Shown here: positions 56,654 through 64,000 of the stretch, one piece after another
Layout of the letters: the number at the start of each line of letters is the position of its first letter
Position numbering within the stretch: position 1 is the stretch's first letter
DNA from: Clostridium beijerinckii
GTDB lineage: Bacteria; Bacillota; Clostridia; Clostridiales; Clostridiaceae
Assembly: GCA_003129525.1 (NCBI GenBank)
Contig: CP029329.1
Span: forward strand, 1,841,501-1,905,500
Length of the DNA stretch: 64,000 nt
Reading direction: 5' to 3'
Notes under the pieces: model-generated
The model's database searches: none
What the model was told of the DNA's origin: nothing
The model's input: the letters and a program-made list of their open reading frames with translations, nothing else
Position numbers and translations under genes: made by a program

Positions 56654-57300
56654 GGATTATGTCTGTAGTGACTCAAGCACATAAGCATAAAATTACGAAA
56701 ATTTTGGGAAAAGTCATTTTTTAATTCTGGTAAACCAGCAAGTTTCATTGCTTCTTCAACAAGTGGATTGACATCACAACCGTTATTTAATCCACATGCG
56801 TGAAATAGTAAAGTCCAATAAAGAGTAGTAGCTCTATCACTTGATATACAATGACAATGCTTAGTTAAAATTTGTATGATGGGATTAAAACCAGAAAGAA
56901 CAGTTTTCTTAAATTCAGTTAATCGATCTATAGTAACATTGGTTTCAATAATGGTAGCAAGTATTCCGTAATATCGTAAATAGTCATGATGTTTATCTAG
57001 AATACTGGTCCATAAATTAGTAAACTCTTCATCGGTTAAATCATCTTTGTCTGCGAAAGCAGATTCTATGTCGGAAAAATAGCTATTCTGCTTTTCCAGA
57101 TATAATTCCAAGAATATTTCTTCCTTTGTTGTTACATATTTATATAAATTACCGCGAGACCACCCTAATGCTTCGGCTATGGTGGTTAATGTAATATCGT
57201 GATAAGTATAGTCATGAAAAAGTCGATCAGTCGCTTTTGTGATTTCGCTCATGCGCCGTTGTTTTTGCTCGATGCTGCGGGCTCTAATAAATTCAGTCAT
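56650..57300 (-). CDS. TetR-family repressor
   Basis: The product is 216 residues. The N-terminal HTH is TLTTIAEALGWSRGNLYKYVTTKEEIFLELY (about 38-70). The C-terminal ligand-binding domain is helical, with several His and Cys residues. It diverges from the aldo/keto reductase at 57432. GGAGG precedes its ATG on the - strand. The shared region has two near-identical operators, so it should repress that gene and perhaps itself. Confidence 0.9.
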   Translation of the reverse strand: MTEFIRARSIEQKQRRMSEITKATDRLFHDYTYHDITLTTIAEALGWSRGNLYKYVTTKEEIFLELYLEKQNSYFSDIESAFADKDDLTDEEFTNLWTSILDKHHDYLRYYGILATIIETNVTIDRLTEFKKTVLSGFNPIIQILTKHCHCISSDRATTLYWTLLFHACGLNNGCDVNPLVEEAMKLAGLPELKNDFSQNFRNFMLMCLSHYRHNP

Positions 57301-57352
57301 CTATTTTTCCTCCAAATTGAATTTGATTTTAGTGTAACATAAAAAAATATAG

Positions 57353-57410
57353 TTGACAAGAAACGAAACGTCACTTATAATACAAATATAAGAAACGATA
57401 TGTCACTTAT
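57353..57410 (+). promoter_or_regulatory. Promoter and paired operators for the TetR repressor
   Basis: TTGACA (57353), a 17-bp spacer and TATAAT (57376). One operator, AAGAAACGAAACGTCACTTA, starts at 57358 between the boxes. A second, AAGAAACGATATGTCACTTA, starts at 57390 downstream of the -10. They are 32 bp apart, three helical turns, favouring cooperative binding. Confidence 0.8.
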
Positions 57411-57431
57411 TAAAATTTGGAGGTAGAAGAA

Positions 57432-58283
57432 ATGGAATTTATAACATTAAACAATGGAATTATGATGCCAATGGAAGGATTCGGAGTATTTCAGGTACCG
57501 GATTCAACACAATGTGAACAGGCAGTGGTTGATGCAATTCAAGCAGGATATAGATTGATTGATACAGCATCTGCATATTTTAATGAAGAAGCAGTAGGAG
57601 CAGCAATTAAGAGATGTGGTGTTCCAAGAGAAGAACTTTTTATCACTACAAAATTATGGGTACAAGATGCAGGGTATGAAGAAGCAAAGAAAGCATTTCA
57701 GACTTCACTTGATAAGCTAGGTCTCGATTATCTGGATTTATATATGATACATCAGCCGTTAGGTGATTATTATGGAGCGTGGCGTGCAATGGAGGAATTG
57801 TATAAAGAAGGGAAAATTAAAGTAATTGGAGTATGTAATTTTTATCCAGAAAGATTGACGGATCTTTGTTTAACTGCTCAGGTAGTACCAGCAGTTAATC
57901 AGGTTGAGCTTCATCCATTTTTCCAACAGGAGAATGCTTTGGCAACTATGAAAGAATTCGGTGTTCAACCTCAGGCATGGGGACCACTTGCAGAAGGAAA
58001 ACATGGCATATTTACAAATCCAATGCTTACTGAGATAGCTGAGAAGTATGGGAAATCAGTTGCGCAGGTGGTTTTACGTTGGAATACACAAAGAGGAGTT
58101 GTAATTATTCCTAAGTCTGTACATCAAAATCGTATCGTAGAAAATCTTAATATATGGGATTTTGAATTATCACAGGAAGATATGAATAAAATTGAAGCAA
58201 TGGATTTAGGACATAGTGAAATTGTTGATCATAGCAGCCCTGAATTTGTAAAATATCTGCATGCTGCTAAAGTTCATGAATAA
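57432..58283 (+). CDS. Aldo/keto reductase 1
   Basis: NAD(P)H-dependent reductase of aldehydes and ketones, 283 residues from ATG 57432 behind GGAGGTAG. The catalytic tetrad is D44, Y49, K74 and H107 (RLIDTASAYFNEE, TTKLW, MIHQP). The cofactor-binding C-terminal loop IPKSVHQNRIVENLNIWDFEL is intact. It resembles the 2,5-diketo-D-gluconate reductase group. It is probably cotranscribed with the hydrolase 34 bp downstream and repressed by the TetR protein. Confidence 0.93.
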   Translation: MEFITLNNGIMMPMEGFGVFQVPDSTQCEQAVVDAIQAGYRLIDTASAYFNEEAVGAAIKRCGVPREELFITTKLWVQDAGYEEAKKAFQTSLDKLGLDYLDLYMIHQPLGDYYGAWRAMEELYKEGKIKVIGVCNFYPERLTDLCLTAQVVPAVNQVELHPFFQQENALATMKEFGVQPQAWGPLAEGKHGIFTNPMLTEIAEKYGKSVAQVVLRWNTQRGVVIIPKSVHQNRIVENLNIWDFELSQEDMNKIEAMDLGHSEIVDHSSPEFVKYLHAAKVHE

Positions 58284-58317
58284 GAAAAAATAGAAATTAA
58301 GGAAAGAGGGGAAATTA

Positions 58318-59445
58318 ATGAAAAAGAGAAAAATAACAACGTTACTGTTAACATGTGCAATAAGTTTAGTATTATTAGCTGGACCTGGAAGTATAGCAAC
58401 TAATGCAGAAACATGCAAATCGGTTGCTGGAACAGAAACAAAAAATGATACCAATTCAAAAGTTTTATCTATTGCAGAACAAGGAATCTTCTCAGTAGGC
58501 GGAACCACAGTGACTTCTAATGGTACATTTAATCCAGAAAATCAGTGGGAAGAAAGTGGAGCTGGACAGACTTCTCATGTAGATCACGCAAATGTACTCT
58601 ATCAAATTCCGGCAAATAATACAGAGCTTCCGATGGTATTTCTACATGGCTATGGACAGTCACGTATGGGCTGGATGACAACTCCAGATGGTAGAGAAGG
58701 CTGGTCTGATATGTTTTTGAGAAAAGGGCATGGTGTATTCCTAGTAGATGAACCAAGACGTGGAGAGGCTGGTATGACCTCGGTAAGTGGTAATATCAGT
58801 ACGAAGACATTAGATCAACGCTGGTATACTCAGTTTAGAATCGGACGCTGGGAGGGCGGAAAATCTGTTGTCAATGAAAAATCTCAGTTTCCAAATGATG
58901 AAGCATCTGTAGATCAGTTCTTCCGACAAATGACACCGGATACAGGTATGAAATCAGATATGGGAGCAGACTTTGATAATAAGACAGTGGCAAAGGCATT
59001 AGCTGCAACAATTGATGAGGTATATAAAAGAACAGGAAAAAATTCTATTTTAGTAACACATTCTCAAGGCGGTGGTCCAGGATGGACAGCAGCAGGATAC
59101 ACAGATCACATTGCAGCAATCATTGCAATTGAGCCAGGCGGAGCACCAGCTGCTGACTCAGAGGATTATAAGGCAGTTACAGAGAAAAAAATACCAGTTA
59201 CATTTTATTTTGGTGATTATATCGATAATGGAGATCCGACTATTCTGGCAACAAAGATGTGGCAGGCAATGCGTCAGGCTTGCTATAATTTTGCCGATGC
59301 GTATACTGCTAAGGGTGGAAACTGTACGGTAGTAGATCTTCCAAAGATAGGTATTACAGGAAATGATCATTTTATGTTCCAGGATTTAAATAATGATGTG
59401 ATAGCAGATCATGTTGAAAATTGGATTAAGAAGAATGTTAAATAA
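58318..59445 (+). CDS. Secreted alpha/beta hydrolase
   Basis: The product is 375 residues. A signal peptide (about 1-31, LLLTCAISLVLLAGPGSIATNA) is followed by an alpha/beta-hydrolase domain. FLHGYGQSRMGW forms the oxyanion region, VTHS249QGGGPGW the nucleophile elbow, and GNDHFMFQD a probable catalytic His. It resembles extracellular esterases or lipases, not the carboxylesterase upstream. GGAAAGAGGGG precedes the ATG. By eye its codon use is less AT-biased than the core genes. Confidence 0.85.
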   Translation: MKKRKITTLLLTCAISLVLLAGPGSIATNAETCKSVAGTETKNDTNSKVLSIAEQGIFSVGGTTVTSNGTFNPENQWEESGAGQTSHVDHANVLYQIPANNTELPMVFLHGYGQSRMGWMTTPDGREGWSDMFLRKGHGVFLVDEPRRGEAGMTSVSGNISTKTLDQRWYTQFRIGRWEGGKSVVNEKSQFPNDEASVDQFFRQMTPDTGMKSDMGADFDNKTVAKALAATIDEVYKRTGKNSILVTHSQGGGPGWTAAGYTDHIAAIIAIEPGGAPAADSEDYKAVTEKKIPVTFYFGDYIDNGDPTILATKMWQAMRQACYNFADAYTAKGGNCTVVDLPKIGITGNDHFMFQDLNNDVIADHVENWIKKNVK

Positions 59446-59460
59446 ATTTTGAAAATAAAT

Positions 59461-59513
59461 GGGGCTTTTGCAAAATAGTTGATTTAACTATGAAGCAAAG
59501 GCTCCGTTTTTTA
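59461..59513 (+). terminator. Terminator after the hydrolase
   Basis: GGGGCTTTTGC and GCAAAGGCTCC pair, with an inner ATAGT/ACTAT stem, followed by GTTTTTT. A degenerate AAGTGC/AAGAACTT repeat lies downstream at about 59558-59620. Confidence 0.85.
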
Positions 59514-59656
59514 TACCTTCCAATAAGCTTAGAGGAATCCACTTACATATAAATTTTATCAAAAAAATAGTGCAAGACTAAAGTTATTAATCACGAATTT
59601 ACTATCGCAATCAAGAACTTACCTTTTCATTTTAGGCTTAAAATCTAAAAAAAGCA

Positions 59657-59687
59657 TTGACATGGACTGAACTCCAAGGTTTATGAT
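59657..59687 (+). promoter_or_regulatory. MerR-type promoter S4 (phosphatase-MFS operon)
   Basis: TTGACA (59657), a 19-bp spacer TGGACTGAACTCCAAGGTT and TATGAT (59682). Its dyad half CTCCAAGG is close to those of S1 and S2. Confidence 0.7.
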
Positions 59688-59723
59688 AATAATATAAGTT
59701 ACTATGCAGTAGGGGGAAAGACA

Positions 59724-60296
59724 GTGAAAAAAACAGTATATCTAATGAGACATGGACAAACGTTATTTAATGTAAGAAGGAAAGTTCAAGGCTGGTGTGA
59801 TTCACCACTTACAGAACTTGGAGTTAAACAAGCAGAAACTGCTTCGAAATATTTTAAAGAGCACAATATTATTTTTGATCATGCCTATAGTTCAACAGCT
59901 GAAAGAGCTTGTGATACTTTAGAAATTGTAACTGATACGCCTTATACAAGATTAAAAGGTCTAAAGGAATGGAATTTTGGAACTTTTGAAGGTGAAAGTG
60001 AAGATTTAAACCCGTCACTTCCTTATGGTAACTTCTTTGCTAATTATGGTGGAGAAGAGGAGAAAGCATTTCAAAAAAGAGTTGTTAATACTTGTCAAAG
60101 AATAATGAAGGAAGATAATGAGGTTGTTTTAATCGTATCTCATGGAGCTGCTTGCAGGCAATTTATGAGATATTGGCAACATACAAGTTCTGTTGATCAA
60201 AAAGAAAGACTTGGGAATTGCTGTGTTTTAAAATTTGAATATGAAAACAAGAAATTTAAATTAATTGAAATTATAAATCATAATTTCAATTATTAA
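59724..60296 (+). CDS. Histidine phosphatase-family protein
   Basis: The product is 190 residues. The phosphohistidine motif LMRHGQTLFN places the catalytic His at residue 10, with a second His in VSHGAACRQF (about 140). It belongs to the phosphoglycerate-mutase-like phosphatases; the substrate is unknown. GTG start at 59724 after TAGGGGGAAAG. It is followed by an MFS gene 90 bp on and lies behind MerR-type promoter S4. Confidence 0.9.
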   Translation: MKKTVYLMRHGQTLFNVRRKVQGWCDSPLTELGVKQAETASKYFKEHNIIFDHAYSSTAERACDTLEIVTDTPYTRLKGLKEWNFGTFEGESEDLNPSLPYGNFFANYGGEEEKAFQKRVVNTCQRIMKEDNEVVLIVSHGAACRQFMRYWQHTSSVDQKERLGNCCVLKFEYENKKFKLIEIINHNFNY

Positions 60297-60386
60297 AATG
60301 TTTGAAAGAATTGGTAAAACCAATAGTTAAGGATAATGAAAAGGATAAATAATTGTTAGCTTGGAACCTATAGGGAGGGGTAAAAT

Positions 60387-61607
60387 TTGTATAGACGTTT
60401 AAAAAACTTATTTGCCATTAAAGGATATAATCTATTTATTATTTGTATGCTGCTAGTAGGTATTGGGATTTCTATTACCCAGCCCTATTTGTCACTTTAT
60501 TGTACTGAGGAACTAGGTATGAGTGCAGGAGCTTTTGGGATTTTTATGGCGATTACATCATTGAGTGGAGTGGTAGTAAATTCATTTATTGCTAAACGAT
60601 CAGATAGTGAGATGGATCGAAAATGGATTATTATTTCAGCCATGATATCATCTGCTTTGGGATATGCTTCGTATTTAGTGTTTCATAACTTCTTTATTCT
60701 ACTAATTGTTGTTAGTATTTTTACAGGACTAGGTGCGGCAGCCATGCCACAAATTTATGCTTATGCTCAGGAATCAGCAAATGCAAGTAAATCTGATGAT
60801 AAAACTTTTGCGATGTCAGCCTTACGTTCTTTAGTCTCTCTAGGATTTCTAATTGGACCGCTAGGAGGAACAATGATTTTAGTATATTCGGGATACAAGG
60901 GACTCTTTTGGGGGACATTCATAATTTTTATTATAATTTCATTTATTGTATTCTTTTTTTTAGGAAATAAAAAAGTAGTTAAGAGTAATACTGATAAGAA
61001 AAAAAGCACGTATGATACTTCGCTAAAAAGCAGGCATATAATGCTGCCATTTATAGCTTTTATATTACTGTTTGTAGTCAATACTATTAATGGAATTAAC
61101 ACTCCGTTATTTATTATAAATGAACTTCATGGAACTCATGCAGATGTTGGATTAGTGGTAAGTATTTCTGCTGGTTTGGAAATTCCAATTATGATTGTAC
61201 TTGGGGCTATTAGTAAAAAAATATCCAACCATGCATTGATGATTTACGGCTGTTTTATTTCTATTGCCTACTATGTGATTTTAAGTGTATCTACACATTC
61301 ATGGCAACTAATAGTAGCACAGATTTTGCAGGCAACCACAGTAGCCATTATCATGGGAAATGGCTTAAGTTATTTTACGGATCTTATGCCTAATTCACCA
61401 GGAATGTCTACAACTATATACTCAAATGGGTCAACTATTGGAAGGCTAGTAGGAAATTTAGGCGGGGGTATCATTGCTCAGTTTGCAGGATTCCGTCATG
61501 TTTATTGGGTATGCCTTGTAATTATTGTTTTCTCGTTCTTTATATTATGGAAAACAAGACCTAATAAGGAGTTAGAAGAAGCTATAGAACTGGATCAATT
61601 ATTATAG
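60387..61607 (+). CDS. MFS efflux transporter (sugar-efflux type)
   Basis: A 406-residue permease with about 12 hydrophobic helices and a central Lys-rich cytoplasmic loop (about 195-215). The arrangement and the YLSLYCTEELGMSAGAFG and SRLVSLGFLIGP-like segments fit the SetA-type/drug-efflux branch of the MFS. TTG start at 60387 behind GGGAGGGG. Probably in one operon with the phosphatase; the substrate is unknown. Confidence 0.85.
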   Translation: MYRRLKNLFAIKGYNLFIICMLLVGIGISITQPYLSLYCTEELGMSAGAFGIFMAITSLSGVVVNSFIAKRSDSEMDRKWIIISAMISSALGYASYLVFHNFFILLIVVSIFTGLGAAAMPQIYAYAQESANASKSDDKTFAMSALRSLVSLGFLIGPLGGTMILVYSGYKGLFWGTFIIFIIISFIVFFFLGNKKVVKSNTDKKKSTYDTSLKSRHIMLPFIAFILLFVVNTINGINTPLFIINELHGTHADVGLVVSISAGLEIPIMIVLGAISKKISNHALMIYGCFISIAYYVILSVSTHSWQLIVAQILQATTVAIIMGNGLSYFTDLMPNSPGMSTTIYSNGSTIGRLVGNLGGGIIAQFAGFRHVYWVCLVIIVFSFFILWKTRPNKELEEAIELDQLL

Positions 61608-61798
61608 TTTGGAATCATAAATTTTAAAATAAATTTAGCATAATCTCTTGAATTTAGCGGCACCAATTAAATAACGTTTATTCTATAGTTGGACATGTGA
61701 TATTATTTCACCACGATCTTCACGAATAATTACTGTATTTCAGACCATAGGTATTCTGAAGAATATTAGAATATAGTTAGAAAATTCATAATAAAATT

Positions 61799-61838
61799 AA
61801 AACCATGCATATAAATTGTTTATGCATGGTTTTTTTAG
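61799..61838. terminator. Bidirectional terminator between MFS and reductase 2
   Basis: Perfect stem AAACCATGCATA/TATGCATGGTTT with a 9-nt loop and T runs on both strands. Confidence 0.85.
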
Positions 61839-61852
61839 AATATTTATTTCTT

Positions 61853-62698
61853 CTATCTTACTAAGCCTGTTAAATATTCAACTGTTTGTGGATCATAATG
61901 TGAGAAGAATAAACTTTCTCCTTTATCTAAAGTAGTGATCAAATCCATATCATCTTTTGTTAATTCAAAATCAAATACATCAATATTTTGTATCATTCTT
62001 TCCTTGCTAACGGATTTAGGAAGCACTGATACTCCTCTTTGAATAAGATATCTTAAAGCAACTTGTGCAATTGATTTATTATATTTATCTCCAACTTCTT
62101 TCAATGTTTCATTGCTAAATAAGTTATTTTTCCCTTCAGCAAAAGGTGCCCAAGCTTGAATCTGAACGCCATATTTTTTCATTACTTCTTGAGCCTTTAC
62201 TTGTTGATTAAATATATGTGTTTCAACCTGATTTACTGCTGGAACAACCTCATTAAACTTAATAATGTCAATTAATCTATCAGGATAAAAGTTACTTACA
62301 CCGATTGCTTTTAGTTTTCCTTCTTTATATAAATCTTCCATCGCACGATAAGTTCCATAATAATCATTAAATGGCTGATGGATTAATAATAAATCTAAAT
62401 AATCAAGCTGAAGTTTTTTCAAAGATTCTTCTATAGATTTCTTTGCATTTTCATATCCAGCATTGGCAATCCAAACTTTGGTAGTAATAAATAGTTCTTC
62501 TCTTGGAATGCCACATTTTTTTATAGCTTTTCCTACTGCTTCTTCGTTACCATAACCCTGAGCAGTATCGATTAATCGATAACCTACTTCTATTGCATCT
62601 AGTACACATCTTTCACATTCTTCCGGATCTGCAATTTGGAATACTCCATATCCCAAAATTGGCATTTTGATACCATTATTTAATTCCACATACTTCAT
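61853..62698 (-). CDS. Aldo/keto reductase 2
   Basis: A 281-residue paralogue of the reductase at 57432, with the catalytic tetrad at the same positions (D44, Y49, K74, H107) and the C-terminal cofactor segment [30 protein letters not shown] precedes its ATG on the - strand. It is transcribed from MerR-type promoter S5, divergently from the second MerR gene. By eye its codon use is more AT-rich than that of reductase 1, so the two are unlikely to be a recent tandem duplication. Confidence 0.93.
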   Translation of the reverse strand: MKYVELNNGIKMPILGYGVFQIADPEECERCVLDAIEVGYRLIDTAQGYGNEEAVGKAIKKCGIPREELFITTKVWIANAGYENAKKSIEESLKKLQLDYLDLLLIHQPFNDYYGTYRAMEDLYKEGKLKAIGVSNFYPDRLIDIIKFNEVVPAVNQVETHIFNQQVKAQEVMKKYGVQIQAWAPFAEGKNNLFSNETLKEVGDKYNKSIAQVALRYLIQRGVSVLPKSVSKERMIQNIDVFDFELTKDDMDLITTLDKGESLFFSHYDPQTVEYLTGLVR

Positions 62699-62774
62699 AC
62701 TAATTTCTCCTGCTTTTCGTTATTTAACTTAAGCAGAACTATCTTTACACAACGGAATTTGCTGTGATAAAATT

Positions 62775-62805
62775 AGTGTACCCCATTCGAGTAACTCGAA
62801 GTCAA
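62775..62805 (-). promoter_or_regulatory. MerR-type promoter S5 (aldo/keto reductase 2)
   Basis: Read on the - strand: TTGACT, a 19-bp spacer TCGAGTTACTCGAATGGGG and TACACT. The dyad CGAGTTACTCG is the most symmetrical of the set. It lies between reductase 2 and the divergent merR2. Confidence 0.8.
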
Positions 62806-62865
62806 GAATTTTATAGAAATTATTTAAAAATATATTTCGTCTTTGACGATGGAAGCGAGGTAATA

Positions 62866-63327
62866 ATGTATACAGTAAAAGAGATTGCAAAATTACTTAA
62901 TATTACGGAACATACGGTAAGGTATTATACAGATATAGGACTTGTGCCTTCTTTAAAGCGTGATAAGAATGGAAACAGACTTTTTGATGAAGAGTCTAGG
63001 AATTGGCTGATTGGAATAAAGAATCTTAGGGGATCTGGTATGTCCGTAAAAGCTGTTAAAGACTATGTAGACCTGTGCTTGCAGGGAGAATCAACTATAG
63101 AAATAAGATATGAAATTATCATAGAACAAAAGAAACAACTAGAGGAACAATTGAAGGAAATAAATGAAAGGTACCAATATATTGAACATAAAGAAAAATG
63201 GTATCTAGATATCATGAATCACCGTATACCAGATAACAGTAATCCCGGGACATGGAGTATTTCTAGTCCGGAATCACAAGAGGAGAATTGTGCATCTTTA
63301 GTTTCAGTTGGGCATGAAGCCTCGTGA
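62866..63327 (+). CDS. MerR-family regulator 2 (AdhR-like)
   Basis: The product is 154 residues from ATG 62866 behind GAAGCGAGG. An upstream in-frame ATG at 62764 runs through the operator and is unlikely. The N-terminal winged HTH (MYTVKEIAKLLNITEHTVRYYTDIGLV) is followed by a coiled-coil dimerisation region and a C-terminal tail ending with a Cys. One or more cysteines may sense electrophiles. It is the likely activator of S5 and related promoters. Confidence 0.88.
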   Translation: MYTVKEIAKLLNITEHTVRYYTDIGLVPSLKRDKNGNRLFDEESRNWLIGIKNLRGSGMSVKAVKDYVDLCLQGESTIEIRYEIIIEQKKQLEEQLKEINERYQYIEHKEKWYLDIMNHRIPDNSNPGTWSISSPESQEENCASLVSVGHEAS

Positions 63328-63909
63328 AAAAATTACCATTCCTTTTCATTAGAAGAGTGCTTTACACATAGCTATAATTTCGATACAAAATTTAAAACTA
63401 GTTATAACATAAAATCCCAATAACATAGTAAATTCCATTGGAATTAATGTAATAGAATTAAAAAATATGCTTTAACAAAAGCCTTAATTACCAATATAAT
63501 GGTGATTAAGGTTTATTTAGTATAATTTATGATTTTTACTGTTTTAATTATCTTATAGTCATCATTGCTCCCTTTTATTCCGTTAAATGAAACATTAAAT
63601 GAAAATATACTTCACTTCGCGTTGCTCGAATGTGATACGATAATATTAGTAATGAACATAGTCATTTTTTTAGATTTAAATAATGTTCAGGTTGAGAGTC
63701 AACTATCATCACGGCTTACAAAAAGGGAGTTTAATATAAACGTAGGAGCTCGATGAAATGAAGTATGGAAGTGATACACATCTTGATATTTTTTATGCAG
63801 TGTATGATATTTTTGAAAGCTAAAGTTGACTTTTTCAAAAACTGCTAAAAGTATAGAAGAAAATAACAGCTTTTGAATGAATATGAGTAATAATGGAAGG
63901 GTGTTTTTT
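63328..63909. other. 582-bp spacer with an orphan promoter
   Basis: Hairpin GCCTTAATTACC/GGTGATTAAGGT (63481-63512) terminates merR2. It is followed by MerR-type promoter S6. Downstream are two tiny frames: 63652-63756 (34 codons) and 63759-63824 (21 codons, with TAGGAGCTCG upstream). Neither is recognised. The gene once served by S6 seems to be lost. Confidence 0.5.
63611..63641 (+). promoter_or_regulatory. MerR-type promoter S6 (no recognisable gene)
   Basis: TTCACT (63611), a 19-bp spacer TCGCGTTGCTCGAATGTGA and TACGAT (63636). The half-site GCTCGAATG is shared with S3 and S5. Confidence 0.6.
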
Positions 63910-64000
63910 ATGTACAATACACAGTTAGAAACTTTTATACAAGTAGCAGACGCGGGGAGTTTTTCTAAAGCTGCCCAGATTTTATATATTACACCTACTG
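63910..64000 (+). CDS. LysR-family regulator (5' part, cut by window end)
   Basis: ATG 63910 after GGAAGGGTG. The 30 visible residues, beginning MYNTQLETFIQVADAGSFSK and continuing AAQILYITPT, are the start of a LysR winged HTH. The remainder lies beyond the window. Confidence 0.85.
   Translation, partial: MYNTQLETFIQVADAGSFSKAAQILYITPT

Noticed and set aside
59072..59332. Open frame inside the alpha/beta hydrolase in another phase.
   Set aside because: Gln/Arg-rich translation with no family resemblance, fully contained in a clear enzyme gene.

Overview
The window comes from a low-GC, spore-forming, anaerobic Firmicute, most likely Clostridium sensu stricto near the C. beijerinckii group. 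The base composition is strongly AT-rich, TTG and GTG starts with strong purine-rich ribosome sites are common, and sporulation genes (gpr, spoIIP, yqfC, yqfD, a CotS-like gene) sit among housekeeping genes in the order known from the Bacillus subtilis yqe/yqf region.

Positions 1-43,000 are the conserved backbone, almost all on the + strand: holA, rpsT (opposite strand), gpr, spoIIP, a small membrane protein, lepA, a TerB-like gene, hemW, the CIRCE-controlled hrcA-grpE-dnaK-dnaJ heat-shock operon, a siroheme nitrite/sulfite reductase, trmB, prmA-rsmE-mtaB, a HIT protein, rpsU-yqeY, yqfC-yqfD-pgpH-ybeY, a fused DgkA-PAP2 enzyme, era, recO, a UBA/DUF4342 protein, a CcpN-like regulator beside ppdK, an Eis-like acetyltransferase, a CotS-like kinase-fold gene, dgt, dnaG-rpoD, trmK and a Nif3-like gene. 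phoH and cdd, often found in this order elsewhere, are absent. Intergenic spaces carry dispersed repeats: a family of modular hairpin arrays (five copies), a second short family around a GTGC-GATA-GCAC mini-hairpin, an 8-bp minisatellite, and one imperfect hairpin of about 185 nt after spoIIP.

At 43.56-43.91 kb lies the RNase P RNA gene. Abutting its terminator is a compact integrated element (about 43.97-50.15 kb): tyrosine integrase with a small upstream ORF behind a LexA/SOS-like box, divergent cI/cro-type regulators with repeated operator-like sites, an excisionase-like HTH protein, a replisome organizer, a DnaC-like helicase loader, an AbrB-like protein and a BRO/KilA antirepressor. There are no structural, packaging or lysis genes, so it is a prophage remnant or a satellite-type island. 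A DUF2922/DUF1659 pair follows.

From 51.4 kb to the end is an accessory region that looks acquired and rearranged: a secreted carboxylesterase, a MerR regulator, a carboxymuconolactone-decarboxylase-family protein, a cupin, a truncated monooxygenase, a TetR regulator, two aldo/keto reductases, a secreted alpha/beta hydrolase, a phosphatase, an MFS exporter, a second MerR and the start of a LysR gene. Its most striking property is that six promoters share MerR architecture: -35 and -10 boxes separated by exactly 19 bp around a dyad. This points to one or two regulons that probably respond to a reactive small molecule such as an aldehyde. Duplicated promoter and merR fragments, a ferredoxin-type reductase stub and a promoter with no gene behind it show that the locus has been actively reshuffled.
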